A stretch of DNA of 64,000 nucleotides from Ectocarpus siliculosus (Eukaryota > Sar > Phaeophyceae > Ectocarpales > Ectocarpaceae), in NCBI GenBank assembly GCA_000310025.1, contig FN648519.1, positions 97,532 through 161,531 of the forward strand, read 5' to 3'. The notes beneath the pieces are model-generated. The model was given only the letters and a program-made list of their open reading frames with translations. It was not told where the DNA came from and ran no database searches. Numbering within the stretch: the stretch's first letter is position 1; every line of letters begins with the position of its first letter. Both the position numbers and the translations under genes were made by a program. Positions 22,190 through 33,859 of the stretch are shown one piece after another.

Positions 22190-23437
22190 CAGTGCTAACG
22201 TCAAGGTATGCTTGGTGCTGTCCAGCAACTTTCTCAGTACAATTGTATGTACTCTGGGAGGACTTCAACGGATTCCGTCGAATCGGGCCTCGATTGTCAC
22301 GGCAAGTCTCCAAGAATTTATTGTAACTTTGTAAGTAGTGTCCACATACATACTTCGCTGGCAATTTCACAATCTCTGGCTTTTATCGACTGCAGCGTAG
22401 ATCTAAATCTGAATCCAGAATATCCCCTGTGATACACACTCGTGTACAGGACACCATGTGATCCAGCATTCGTGTATATACTTCCATCGCGTATCGACAC
22501 CAAACAATAATACTTTGTGGGTATTGTTTTGCTTGGCTGTGGCCACTACACACTCGTTAGAAGCGGAGCCGGTATTGAAACCACGTTCGACATCGTGAAC
22601 GTAACGCCACAGAACCCACAGTTATTTTTTTTTTTCTCCCGCATCGATGCGGAACAACTGCTGTATTTACTAGTGTATGTATATCATGCACATGACTGCG
22701 TACTCTTCGTACGGTGGCAACAGCCGTGACAGCCAGCGCTGTCGAAGCAGGCCCACCAACCTCGGCCACCAAACCCGGTTGATGTGTTTAGTCATTGAAT
22801 CACGTGCGACATGGGTGACTGGGTACGCCACCGAATAAACTCAGCAGTAGCGGGATCTCTCTCCCCATGCAAACACTCCGTTGGGGTTGTGGTTGTGTCT
22901 CTCCTTTTTTTTTTGACACACCAAAACACATTGTGGGTTTTGCTCTCTTCCCACATCATCCCACATTGTCATCACATCACAACACATACCGCTCAGTGTT
23001 GCGCCCTAGATGCCACGCCTGCCGGCGCCTGGCGTCCTTGCTCTCCTCTCCGCTCTCGTCCCATCTCGGGACCCCGAGTTCTCAGTTACGACTGCTGTAG
23101 CTCGGGTAGCCCGATTTCCCAACTGGAAGAGGAGGCAAGAAAAGACTCCACTTCCTGTCAGCTCCAGAGGCTGGCACACCGCTAGAAGCCTTCTATGTGA
23201 CCACCTCGCTAGTTGTCTCTGCGATACTCTCTCTCTGGCACGCTAAGACTCTGTGGACACAAGGCTTGAACAGAATGAATGGCAACATATGCGACTCCTC
23301 CTCTCGACCGAGGGGGCCCCGCAGTACGCAATGCGTTCCGGGTACCCCGATATAAACAGAATGGCAATTCGAGTTGTTTCCATAAACCTCGGTTTGTTTT
23401 GTCTACGCCTTTGTCTACGCCTTAAACAAACCTGCCC
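22190..23437 (+). repeat. Body of the satellite-linked composite repeat, copy 1
   Basis: About 1.25 kb, matching the inverted copy at 40160-41480 over its whole length at roughly 85-90% by eye. The right end is shared with 8549-8850. It contains one diverged hairpin-satellite unit at about 22735-22800 (arms CCAAACCC / GTGTTTAG), so satellite and body are related by descent. Open frames are shared only because the DNA is shared: the two copies favour different frames. No terminal inverted repeat or transposase was found, so the class is unknown. Confidence 0.8.
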
Positions 23438-23783
23438 TTTATGTGCGCCAATAAAAAAACACAAGGGACCGAACCAACTACGTACGTCCCTCCAGTGCCG
23501 GACGACTTCCCGACTGTTTTCACAATTGTTACCACATACGCAGGAGTTGCGCAGCATGTTCCAGGTCCATTTTCCTTCTCTCAAAAACCAATTTCTTGCA
23601 GATGGTTGCTGACGAGAGAGCACCCTCTCTGTCCTCCGAAACCCAACGAAACCAAACGCCGCAACTAAACTCACCGACATGGGGCAGAAAAAATACATTA
23701 TTACCAGAACACTAACACAAACACAGATAATACCCGTTAGTCAGGAGTTTCCCACATGTATGCCTCCGACGACTCAACTACTG
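23438..23783. other. Flank between repeat and gene
   Basis: Probably the 3' flank of the minus-strand gene that follows. A 75-codon plus-strand frame (23443-23668) is not recognisable. Confidence 0.35.
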
Positions 23784-24875
23784 TTATAGCTTGAGCCACT
23801 TCTTGATTTCCTTCTTCCTCGGCGGCCTTAGGATGTCCATGTACTTGCCCCAAAAAAACCGCCCAAGATCCATGTCCTCCGGGAACACGTACGATAACAC
23901 ATCATACGGCTCGGGGAGATCGAGGCGTGCGTCTTCGCTGAGTATCTGGTGGGTGGGGCAGAAGTGGGGTTGGGGATACACGCGCACGTTGGGCTACAGT
24001 TACTGATCGTTCCAATCATTATTTAGGTTCTTCACATTCTCCGGCCCACACACCGTACACTGTGTTTCCGCGCAAACCCCATGCAGTCAGTGACGGAACG
24101 GAATGATATTCGAATTGGTTCAATCTTTCACGCGCCTTGAGATAACCTCAAACTTGTTCGACGAGTGAAACTCCATACCAGCGTTCAGACTAGTGGCGGT
24201 GAGGGGGGCTGGGAAGGAACAACTAGACAGAAAGCGTACCCGCATAGTGAACTAGGGAAATTTTCTCATCAACAATAACAAACTACGCTACATGCAGGTA
24301 CCTCTCGATCGCCCGAAGTGCCATGTTCGGTGCCTTAGGACGAACTAGGAGAACGGCTGGAGGTACCAGCGCACTCGAACGCTCTCCTGAAGCCGAAACC
24401 GAAGCCGAAGCCGAGTCCCCTGTTGTTGCTGCTGCTCCGTGAACACCCGTTGACGATGGGTCCGGCGAGACGACTACGTTGGCAAAGGCCCAAGAGCGGG
24501 GAATGCGTCCAGGTACCAACACCCTCGACACTGTGGTGAGCTTTCCGTCCTTGAACGAATACTCCGTGTTGTGTATACAGTCGGACTCGTCGTCCGACAT
24601 AGACATAGGTGCTTCTCCAGGCTCAAGGCAGGAAGGCCCGTGAGAGATCCGAACCGCCAACGTCACTGGTTTGTCGCTCACGTTTTGACTGGACACCAGC
24701 TCAATAAGCAAATCCCGGTTACTCCCCGGTAGCCCTTCCGAAACCACGTGGCCGTGGACCATCATCAGCCTGTCTAACCCGGCCGCAGTAGACGCAACCT
24801 CGAGGCGCCGATTCATGTCCCCCAGGTTGGCCAGAGGATCGTACGACCCAAACGTCCCACGGGTCTCTTGCCAGC
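23784..24875 (-). CDS. Unrecognised host gene, last two exons
   Basis: The last exon (23993-23784, minus) follows a CTGTAG 3' splice site and reads PNVRVYPQPHFCPTHQILSE, then LPEPYDVLSYVFPEDMDLG and RKKEIKKWLKL before the stop. The previous exon (24875-24292) is open for about 194 codons: DPLANLGDMNRRLEVAST, then LVVSEGLPGS-like and LIELVSSQNVSDKPVTLAV segments, a DDES acidic patch, a Ser/Ala-rich linker and NMALRAIERYLH. The 5' splice site CAT|GTAGCG joins the last exon in phase, giving IERYLHPNVRVYPQ across a 298-bp intron (24291-23994). No family is recognised. No membrane segment or signal peptide is seen. The upstream boundary at 24875 (GGCAG) is tentative. Confidence 0.5.
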
Positions 24876-25205
24876 CTGCCAGTGGTGAAAGGTTGTGTCA
24901 CTGTCATCATCGTTACATGGTATGCATTCACACAGCAGCGTTGTATGCATTCACACGGCAGCGTTGATGGCTTTCACGCATCAATGCCGTCATTTCATCC
25001 ATGCATAAGAATAAATGGCGCCCGCAAATGAAACATACCTAACAACCAACGAACGAGGCCAACAGCAGCACCAGCAGCAGCACAAAAATTGTTGAGCGTG
25101 TCTGTGGGGTGCGTGACCGTAGAAGAAACACAACCCTGCTTGGCCAGCATTGCTTGGTGCCCTGTGAGTTGACATCCTGATTACCGTGCTCCACCCCCCA
25201 CTCAC

Positions 25206-25400
25206 GTGTTCTTGTCCATTGCCAAACTGCTTGCGCCCCATCCCCATGGCCTTGGCAATTGACAAGATTTTATCTGATGGTCACTATATCCTCTTCCACG
25301 TACAAACGCGTCTGCATATCCTCCAAATCATATACCGAAGCGACTCGTCTTCATCCTCGCCGGTAGTGGCAGCAGCTGATGTAACCTTTGACACAAGTCA
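25206..25400 (-). CDS. Possible upstream exon(s) of the same gene, with a frame change
   Basis: Two coding-like pieces abut. One reads SVYDLEDMQTRLYVEEDIVT (about 25345-25277). The other reads DKILSIAKAMGMGRKQFGNG and QEH and stops at a very good 5' splice site CAC|GTGAGT (25206/25205). They lie in different frames: one base separates EEDIVTI from DKILSIAK. An acidic stretch (TTGEDEDES) lies further upstream in a third frame. The phase does not fit the exon at 24875 directly. This is either a sequence error, a short missed exon, or decay. Confidence 0.35.
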
Positions 25401-27535
25401 CGGAGGGGCAAAGCAGTAAGACCGACCGCGAGTTGAAAGAGACAGCGTTTGTGTGGCGGTGGGTTCGCTCCAACGTTATCAATCATGTTGGCGTCAGAGA
25501 GACGCCGGCTATTACAAGTTCAACGTGGACCCGGTAGCACCTGTGATAACAGACTTGCGAGGGGGGCGAGAGGGAAAACCAGACCGCTTTTATATTTGAG
25601 GAAAAAGGAAAAACAATCGCTTTGTATATTTGATTGCGGCGAAAATAAGAACGAGAACCAAGTCAATTAACTCGATAATCGCACGGGGTTCGGTGGTATC
25701 GCACGGTATCACCGATACCGAGCCCCTATTTAGTGGCTCCAGGGCACTCGCTGAGCAGGAGGTACTTCGCGGTATTGTGAATGGAGTACGCGCCATTCGC
25801 GGGACTGCTGCTGTCGGGTTTATTGTTTATTATTCAGTATCGCACGTACCTGTTGATATCGCATCTACCCACTCTATGCGATGGAAAACCAAGAACCAAT
25901 GATGTATCAAACGACCGCTGCCCCCCGTGCGTTCTCACGCATCCTTACTGTACTTCGAAGGTAGGTATACTGATGGGACTGCCTAAGTCCAGACTGTCGG
26001 GGAGTGAGTGGTGGCTGCAGTGGTCGTGCCAACGTGCCACGCCTCGGTGCTAGGGTAGGGCTCTCTCTCTCTCTCTCTCCATCTCTCTCTCTTTTGAAGG
26101 GCGTCTCCTTGTTTGGCAAACTATCCATCCGTCTTGCGAAAGAGTTCCGGATGACACATACCGTAGGGTTTGCTCTCTCTCTCTCCACTCACCGGCACAG
26201 TATGAACCAAAGGTGTGCTCCCAGGTTGCTCCAAAGATCCACACCGCTCACGGCTACTGGATACACCCCGCCCGCTGCTCTCTCGGGTGCCCAGCACAGC
26301 TCGGGTGCTTGACCAAAAAATATATACAGTCCTCATCCGCGTGGTTGGTTGCTGCTTGATGAGGTGACGTGGTGAGCTGCTGTCGAAGGAGTCGATTCAG
26401 ACTGGGGCCGGACGGAGCAGCACGAGAAAGGGCGCTGGGATGCTGCTGCACTTTCTACCTAACCTTGAACAATACAACCAAAGACATCATCAGCCGCTAG
26501 CAGTTAACGGCGGTGGCCACCCGGACGAGGCTGGGGGGAACACACACACGAGCGTGCGTGCGTTTTTTTTTTTTTCTTCGTTCCGAAAAAAGAAAGAGCG
26601 GGTGGGCACTACAGCAGCGAGCTCTCTCGGATGCGCGTGCACACAACGGCCGAAAAGCAGCTCTACTGTGAAGGAACGAGCCCCCGAGGAGGGGAGGAGT
26701 GCTCACGTTTGGTTCCTCAACACGTCTATGTATGGGTGGGCTGTAGGGATGTGCGGCAGTGCAGGTGAGGGTGTGTGGTTGTTGGGAGAGGCAGAGGTCA
26801 CGCAACACACAGACAAACACCACGCGTTTCTTGAAAAATTATTCTCTAAAAGACAACTGATCACCGGTGAGTTGCTTCTCTATCTCTCGGCGGACCCAAC
26901 GCAACTGCCAATCTAAGGTGACCCCTCAGTACATGCCAGGGTACGTGCTCACCACCACAGAAGCTCGCCTGAGGCCGTTTGGGGCTGCTCCAGACACGTG
27001 CTTTTTTGGAGAGGACTTGGGAAAGGCGGCAATAAAAAGGTGTTTTTGATTCCAATCCTCAAGTCAAAAGAGGGGTTTACTTGCCGCCACAAGAAAATTC
27101 TCAAACTGATGTCACGAATTCAAACCGAAGTTCAATAATTCCCTGTTAAGTTCATTCAACGCACCACCCTAACCAGTTGAAAAGAGAGCAATCAACTCGC
27201 ACAAGGAAAAACACGAATTCCCGAAGGGGTTCATCCCATCTTCGGGGCACGTCGTGCTTCGGTAAGCGTGGTAGCGTCAGGAAGGCTGCGTTGGCGGTAG
27301 ACTTTCAGCTCATCCAACCACCTGGTTGTTTCCGACAACATTTGAACGTGCACGGCAAGTGTGGACGAGAAGGTCCCAAGTTTGTTGCTTGTTCCCCCTT
27401 CTTGTCGAAATGGTTGTACTGGAACACGGGCCTATCGGTGAGGTTTAGGCCCCATTGGAAGTGGCAGCCTGCAACAAGATTGTCAACACACACACGTGGC
27501 CAATCGGCTCATCGAAAAACCCTCTTCAGGGAGGA
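25401..27535. other. No recognised gene
   Basis: Contains a CT-rich microsatellite (about 26058-26100, and again near 26170), CA and T runs near 26540-26570, and frames up to 158 codons of low-complexity composition. An AT-rich part follows 27100. Nothing can be assigned. Confidence 0.4.
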
Positions 27536-28320
27536 CGAAGTCAACCCTCTGGAGGGTTTCCATGTTTGTTCGACCATAAGGAACATTTCCGGTCAACCCT
27601 CTGAGGGACTTGAGAACAGACCCTCTAGAGGGCATCTATGCTGTTTCCTCAAGAAGAGAGTAATAAATCCTCTAGAGAGTTGCCAAATCCAACCCTCTAG
27701 GGGGGTCGCGTGTCAAAGTCCCTCTGAGTACACTAAAAAAAGCTACTGTAGGGGGCCGAAAAACACAAAAACCCTCTAGAGGATATTCTGTTTGTAGCCT
27801 CTGCAAGCTGAGAGGACCCCGAGAGGGCTGCCAAGTTCATCCCTCTAGAGGGGTTGGGTATTTCAGTCCCTCAGCGGGTTAACTGAAAAAATTCCTTATA
27901 CCCCATGGGGGGCGAAGAAAAAATGAAAGCCCTCCAGAGGATATTCCGTTTGCAGCCTCTGCAGGCTGAAAAAAACTCCGGAGGGTTGCGAAACCCAGCC
28001 CTCTGAGAGGCTTGTGTGTTCAAGTCCCTCAGAGGGTTGTTTGCCCATATTTCCTTATATCCTATTGGGGGCATAGAAAAATAAAAACCCTCTCGATGAT
28101 TTTTTGTTCGTAGCCTCTGCAGGCTGAGAAGACCTCCAGAGGGTTGGTAAAGTCAGCCATCTAGGGGGTTTGTGGGTTAAGGTCCCTCAAAGAGTTGTTT
28201 GTCCATATTTCCTTATTCCCTACGGGGGATCGAAGAATAAATGAAAGCCTCTAGAGGATAATCTTGTCTGCACCCTCTTTGCATGCTGAAGAGACCCCCA
28301 GAGCCTATTAAGGTTTTCAG
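27536..28320 (+). repeat. ~158-bp satellite with CCCTCTAGAGGG palindromes
   Basis: Four recognisable units start at about 27771, 27930, 28087 and 28247 (159, 157 and 160 bp apart), with more diverged units back to about 27540. Each unit carries several CCCTC/GAGGG dyads; perfect 12-bp palindromes CCCTCTAGAGGG lie at 27621-27632 and 27841-27852. Other shared landmarks are AGCCTCTGCAGGCTGA and TTTCCTTATACCC. No coding potential. Confidence 0.85.
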
Positions 28321-28875
28321 TTTTGAAACCCCACTGTACAGGGTACACTGCGCAAATTTGCACAAACGCTGAGGAGACAGGTTTCTATTAGATCTATTTT
28401 ATATTACTCAACAATAAAAACGCGTGTTGTACGTGACACGCTACACGCACGCGCTTACAATGCGCAGCCCCCCGCCCATGCCCTCTCATTCCATACCGAG
28501 ATTATCCCACACCCGTTACTTGGCATGAAAAAAAGCGTTCGCCATGCGCAAATCCTGGTCTGTACTCTATATATTTCTGCTTCCGATGGATAGTCATCAA
28601 CGCACATCTCGCCAACGAAAGCCCCTGCATCTCCTCCCAAAAGCCTTCATTCATAATTTTTCCGTTACCTAAACAAGGAAAATGTTGTCTCATACCGCTC
28701 CCCCTGGGGAGCCCCGGTGTAAACTGATAAAAAACGCCTCCTGTAGGACAATCTCGTCACACAAGGAAGGGTAAAAAAAACTGTGGACTGGGATACGACA
28801 TCATGCACGGCGAGAAACTACAACGGGTTAGTCAGCCGTACGGTTAAATTTGTTGTCTTCCTGGCAAACTGCCTT
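28321..28875. other. No recognised gene
   Basis: AT-rich, short minus-strand frames only (61-63 codons). Nothing to support. Confidence 0.4.
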
Positions 28876-29198
28876 CTAGTCCTGCCCCGACTCGAGGTCG
28901 CCGCCCTGGTCGCCGCTTTCTCCACCGTTGCCGTCGACTTGTTCGTTCCCTTCTCCACCATTGCCGTCGACTTGCTCCTGCTGGCCCTCGCGGTCGTGCC
29001 CCTTTTCGTGCCCCGACTCGTCGCCGTTGCCTTCTTGCTCGTTCCCCTCGACCTGGTCGCCGAGCCCGTCCGTCCCGGCTTCGTCGACGTCGCATTTTCT
29101 TTCGTCCTCATCGTTATCGCTATCCGACCGGAACCCGACGGCACCAGCGTCGAGGTCATTATGCATGATGTCGTTGCCTTCAGCCTGGTCGTCGCCCC
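28876..29198 (-). CDS. Acidic C-terminal exon of an unknown protein
   Basis: After a CACAG 3' splice site at 29203-29199 the minus strand reads GDDQAEGNDIMHNDLDAGAV, then SDSDNDEDERKCDVDEAG and a Gly/Glu/Asp/Gln-rich end holding a duplicated GNEQVDGNGGE, and stops after DLESGQD. It is strongly acidic and hydrophilic and probably disordered. The plus strand is also open (186 codons) but codes a Val/Leu/Pro/Phe-rich sequence with no family, which is the usual shadow of a GC-rich acidic frame. Function unknown; upstream exons not found. Confidence 0.4.
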
Positions 29199-29403
29199 CT
29201 GTGTTTCACATACGTACATGACGTGGGGTTTAAGAAAAATCGTAGCATTCATTAGAATAGGTGTTTGGAAGCAGGGGCTATATGCGCGCGCTCACGGAAG
29301 GGTTGACCATTGCGTAAGAATTAGGGGTACTAGCGTTAGTTAATCATGTTATATATATACTCACAGGATGGTCGTCGTGACGTGATATGGGAAAAAAAAA
29401 AAA

Positions 29404-29590
29404 TGCTCGATTATTGTATTTCTACAGCAGCATGGACCAGACGCCGACTGTACATAGCAGTCGTACGAGTGTCGACTTAGTTGTGCTGTCACAGCATTTT
29501 CCACGCACTTCTGCCAGTGCTGGTTTGTTGATTGGAGCCTTGTAGGTCGAGATACAGCAGTGGGATTCTCGAGGTGTGGAGGCCAAAAAG
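29404..29590 (+). repeat. Repeat X, left copy
   Basis: Shares CTACAGCAG-ATGG-C-AGACGCC, then TTGTGCTGTCAC-GCAT-TTCCACGCAC and a GTCTTGTAGG-like segment with 34530-34975. The two copies lie on either side of the tyrosine-recombinase retrotransposon in the same orientation. Confidence 0.6.
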
Positions 29591-29623
29591 TGAACCAGAG
29601 CAAAAAATTGCATGCACAGCTCG

Positions 29624-29700
29624 ATTACTATTGTATTCTTATCCCTTACCCAGATCATTCAATGTAAGTATTGGATTTGGTTGGGTGAGGCCTCCTGCGC
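29624..29700 (-). repeat. B2, terminal split repeat of the YR element
   Basis: Matches B1 at 29967-30040 (TATTCTTATCCCTTACCCAG onward) up to GAGGCCTCCTG. Outer end at ATTACT. Confidence 0.75.
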
Positions 29701-29770
29701 GTGCAGGAGGGCCTCGCCACAAGTAACCCTTTGGGCTGGGTGTACCCAGGCCCAAAGTGTTTGAATGATC
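29653..29770. other. Three-way-junction inverted repeat
   Basis: An outer stem GATCATTCAA (29653-29662) / TTGAATGATC (29761-29770) encloses two hairpins. The first is GGTGAGGCCTCCTGC paired with GCAGGAG-G-GCCTCGCC (29684-29718; one bulge, one G-T pair). The second is CTTTGGGCTGGGT paired with ACCCA-G-GCCCAAAG (29729-29757, one bulge). Together they make a Y- or T-shaped fold near the end of the YR element, between B2 and A2. Confidence 0.85.
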
Positions 29771-29885
29771 AGCAAGTTCATGAATATCGTAAGCATTGTG
29801 TAGGGCGGGTGGGATGGTCTCAAATATACCCCTTCTTCTCTGCTCTGGCGTATTTCGGGAGAGGAAAGGGGGACTAAACTAGGTG

Positions 29886-30040
29886 GGGTCATTTTCCAAC
29901 ATCCTTTCTGGAATATCTGACTCTTCCCGATTTCGTTCCGAAACCTAGATGCGTCTCAAATCCGAGATTACTGTTTTATTCTTATCCCTTACCCAGATCA
30001 TTCAATGTAAGTATTGGATTTGGTTGGGTGAGGCCTCCTG
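29886..30040 (-). repeat. A2-B1 junction of the YR element
   Basis: A2 (29886-29972) matches A1 at the other end; B1 (29967-30040) matches B2. They overlap by ATTACT, the core shared with both element ends. Confidence 0.75.
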
Positions 30041-30144
30041 TGCCGGCCTGTGGTCCCGCCCATTACTTTCTTGTTAATTATCCGATCTGTCACATCTTAG
30101 TTATTGACCACTTCTGAGCTAGGTCTCGCCCACCCAAACTTTCT

Positions 30145-31602
30145 TTATTTTTCGCGGCGAGCACACGCAGAGAAATCGCATGTGAAGTCAGCCGGCAACG
30201 GCAACGCGTTTGAGTCTGCGTACAGCTCGCTACGGATCCTCTTGGAACCCGTTGCCCCCACACTAGTAGTGGCGCCAACATATCGCTTCGCTACCCTCTC
30301 CGTACGCCACCCGGCAATTTTCATGATATTGTCCATCGCCGTTCCGTCAAGTGACTGCGCTACAGAACCTCCGACGCGGAACGAGTGCATAGTGTAGCGG
30401 TGCGGCAGTCCCGCCGCTCGCAGATGCCCTTGTAGGGCAGCCGTCATCTGAACCGCCGTAAGCGGAGCGCAGCCCCGAGTTCCATCCAGCAGAACGATAG
30501 GAAACAGATGCCCTTGGGACAAATCCCAGCCAATACCCTCCGCCGCACTGATGTAGGCCGTAACATTGCTTACCGCACAAATAGACGGGCAAGCGACGTC
30601 CGGACGCACGGCCACGGCATCAACAGAGTCGCGGAGGGTCTTGCCAAACTGGAAGTTGAAAATCAGACCCTGCCCCGCGGGCAACCGCAGAACTTGCGAT
30701 CCCATAGTGAAGGAGAGATCATGGCCTCGCCGCATGGAGGCGAACGCCAGCGAAAACAAAGCTACGTCCCGAGTGAGCTCAATACGTTCCGCCAAAGAGG
30801 ACGCAGTCTGCGCGCGAGAGCGCATGTCCCTCAACAGATCGATGAGGACGTGCGGTAACATAGCCTCTGCCTGGTTGACAGCGACACCCACACGTTTTTG
30901 TTCCTCCCCCGTGAAGACGAGGTAGGAGTCGACGAGAGGACTACAACAGGGGTTGCCCGAGCGCGTGGCAGGGTCCCAGCTGCTGTCTTTTCCCAACTGT
31001 TCTTGCATCGCCATCTTCAGCTTGGACACGATCCCTATCTGCATGGACGCGGCGGCATACCGCTTAGCACATGGCGAGTTTGGAAGACAATCGCGGCCGT
31101 GAGTCGTGCCGACACCAGGGCATGCCCTGTCGTGCACCCACTTGGTACCACTACCTTGTGTGTCCAAGAAGCAGAGATAGTCAAACACGTCTCGGTCCGA
31201 CGCCTGCTTCCAACCCCGACGTTGTTCAGTCGCCGAAAGTATGAAAGCGTCGAACCCGTCCGCTACGGCGCACTTGCGCTGTTGAGCACGACGGTTAGAC
31301 GCGGCCGAGAGGACCTGATCACCACGAGCGCGCAGCACGTCGAAATCGATCGACACCCGAGCCGCTTGAGGGTCACGCGGTACCGGACGCCCGCGGGCAG
31401 GCTGAACACCGCAGGACCAACAGTAGTTGTAATGTCCCACGTTTTCCGTCTGGCACGACGAACACGCGACAAACTGAACACAGCCGCCCGGAGGCAGGGT
31501 GGGGACCTGTGATACGAAGCACAAGCCATCCACAAGCCAAAGGGAGGGAACTGGGCAAGATGGACGAGAGTCGCATGCTGCATTACAAGGTCCCGGTGTC
31601 AA
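30145..31602 (-). pseudogene. Tyrosine recombinase of the YR element
   Basis: A 485-codon frame. It starts with a zinc-ribbon-like CSSC...CWSC and continues into a phage-integrase-type catalytic domain with the expected Arg (MRRGHDL), His-x-x-Arg (HSFRVGG) and Tyr (AKRYVG) landmarks. The enzyme would recombine the circular cDNA into the genome. The frame looks whole; whether it was ever expressed here is unknown. Confidence 0.85.
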
Positions 31603-31760
31603 TCAAAGAGATTGTTTTTCTTGAAGAGCGGCAGCCACCTAAGAACAAGAAGTAAAATCAACCTCGTAAGCTACCATGGACCACCTCGGGTACTTCCACT
31701 CTTTCAGGGACCCGTCTGGGCAGGGCCACTGAAAATATCCCCCCGCATTAGGCGGGGAAA

Positions 31761-32764
31761 TCAGCAAAGACCGCACTGCCGCCTGCTGCACTCGAGGGAA
31801 CCAGTAAGACCTAGAACGTAGGCCGGTACAACAATAAGCGCATGCGCGTGGCACTGCGCAAGGTGTTGCACTACGTGGCCCGCCATCACCGGCGGCGGGA
31901 AACAATAACCGAATGCTCGATCCAGAGTACCTGGGTGCAACGCCACGTCTTGGGCGAAAACATCTACACCCGATGAACCCTCGCAATCATAGCGCGAGAA
32001 AAACGGCAGAACAACGTCCGACTCCGGGATACGTTGAGCCGAAGCGTCGGAGGCCATGAGGTCGATAGTAAACGGCCCCATGTCCTCCCAGAGAGCCTGA
32101 AAGGCCGCCGGGTTGAGCCTGATGATGCCCGCACGCGAAGGGCGAGATATATCATCAGCGACGACATTGGCAGCCAACGGGACCCATTTGAGGGACAGCA
32201 TAAACTCATACTCGACTTGTAGCTCGAACAAACGAACAAGAAGTGCATGCGTTTCCGGGTCGCGCGCCCGCCCCCTGTTGAAAGATCCACACACCGCGTT
32301 GTTGTCGACGTCGATGAGCACGTGCGCCCGCTGCAAGGAAGCCGGAAAGCGCGCACAGAATAGGCGCAACAAGTGGTACAACGCAAACATCTCTTTCTTG
32401 TAATATGTTTGTGTAGCCAATCGTCGGGGAACACGCCACCTGCGCGGTATTGAGCTCCCTTAATGTTGATGGCACCACCCCAGGCATGGGAAGACGCGTC
32501 TGATGATCCGTCGATTTTGATGATGAGGTGGCTCGCTCGCTGCCACGGCCCTTCGTGTGAAGAAGCCGTCAGCGACAGCCACTTCTGGAACTCTTGCCGT
32601 AGATCCGCGTAAGCATCACGTGTCAGATCGATCTGACGCTGGTTGGTTTTGTCCATCGCGGAAAGGACGGCAAACATGGCATGCGTCCAAAGCGACGCCG
32701 GCCGAATCGCCACCGTCATGCTCATGCCCTTACCCGCAACGCGTTGCAGCGTTCGGTAGGACAC
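31761..32764 (-). pseudogene. RNase H region of the YR element
   Basis: Encodes KIDGSSDASSHAWGGAI, KEMFALYHLL and HVLIDVDNNAV, the Asp/Glu-bearing segments of DIRS-type RNase H, followed by a SRPSRAG...FTIDLMASD stretch typical of DIRS/Ngaro pol. Part of the broken reverse transcriptase/RNase H segment. Confidence 0.8.
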
Positions 32765-33859
32765 GCCCCCATCGGCCAGAGCTGTCCAGCTTCTCTTGCG
32801 GGATCCGGAAGGTCATCGTCTCCGAATCGCAGATGATGCCGAGGTATTGTAGAGCTGTGACGGGTCGAAGCTCGCACTTCTTGAGTGACAGGAACTGTCC
32901 GCAGAAGAGCGAAGTCAGCATGGCGACGTGAGTCGCTTCCCCGGCTGCCAACCACTGATCCGGCGCCGGCCGACCATATGTGGCCAGAAAGTTTCTCCGC
33001 GAAGAATCATCGAGGTATGCGAGAGAAGGGGCGCCTTTGGAACGCTGAAAGGCCGCCTTCGCTTCGCCGAGAGTATGGTAGACGTACGGGCTGAGGCTAA
33101 ATCCGAACGGGAGGACGCACCAGCAGTAGTCGACGCCCTTGTAGGATAAGCAGAAGAGAGGCCATGACGATGGCCGCAGAAGAACACGATGAAACGCTGA
33201 GGAGTCGTCGAGTGACGTCATGTAGCATCCCGACGACGCAATGCTAGCCACGCGCGCTACCGTGTCCATGGCGAAAGGTATTTTCCGTGTGCAGCTGTTA
33301 AGCGGTCGAGCGTCATAGATAAGACGCGGTTTGGACGTCTCCACCGACAAAGCCATGATCATGCGAGGACGCACCGGACCGGTGGAGCCCTTGACGTCAG
33401 CCCACCGGAAATGCAACCTCGGTCGAGCAAGGATTGCATTTCCGCCTCGACGAAGTTGTCAAATTTCAGCGGCCAACTGTGGTTGGAAGAAATGCGCTGC
33501 GGGAAATGATCAATATTGTAGGGGAGAGACGGCGACTCGCCTCTGAATTTGGGAAGCAGAAGGTCATAAGGGTCAACGCCATCCCGGATGTACGAAGTCA
33601 ACGTATCTCGTAAGGGATGATCACGGAGAATGCAGTCCTCCCAGAACCCAGCATGGGCTCGCACGAATCCTGGGACGAAACCCTTGGGATCCCACACGGG
33701 AGCCTGCCATGGCAAGCGACGTAAATCGCCTTCCATCGGATCCCGGGTGACCTCGTCCAAAGTAGGAAACCCGCGAGAGGCCGTGGGAAAGGCGCCCACT
33801 TGCGCCCACTCGGACTCATCTGGCGGCAACAGGGGGGCCGGGGGCATGATCCACTCCAC
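32730..33859 (-). pseudogene. Reverse transcriptase region of the YR element
   Basis: Contains KPRLIYDARPLN, SLDDSSAFHRVLL, LPFGFSLSPYVYH and SLAYLDDS, which are the fingers, palm and catalytic boxes of DIRS-type reverse transcriptase. Upstream lie Pro/Glu-rich residues and FPQRISSNHSWPLKFDNFV. It belongs to the broken segment. Confidence 0.85.
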
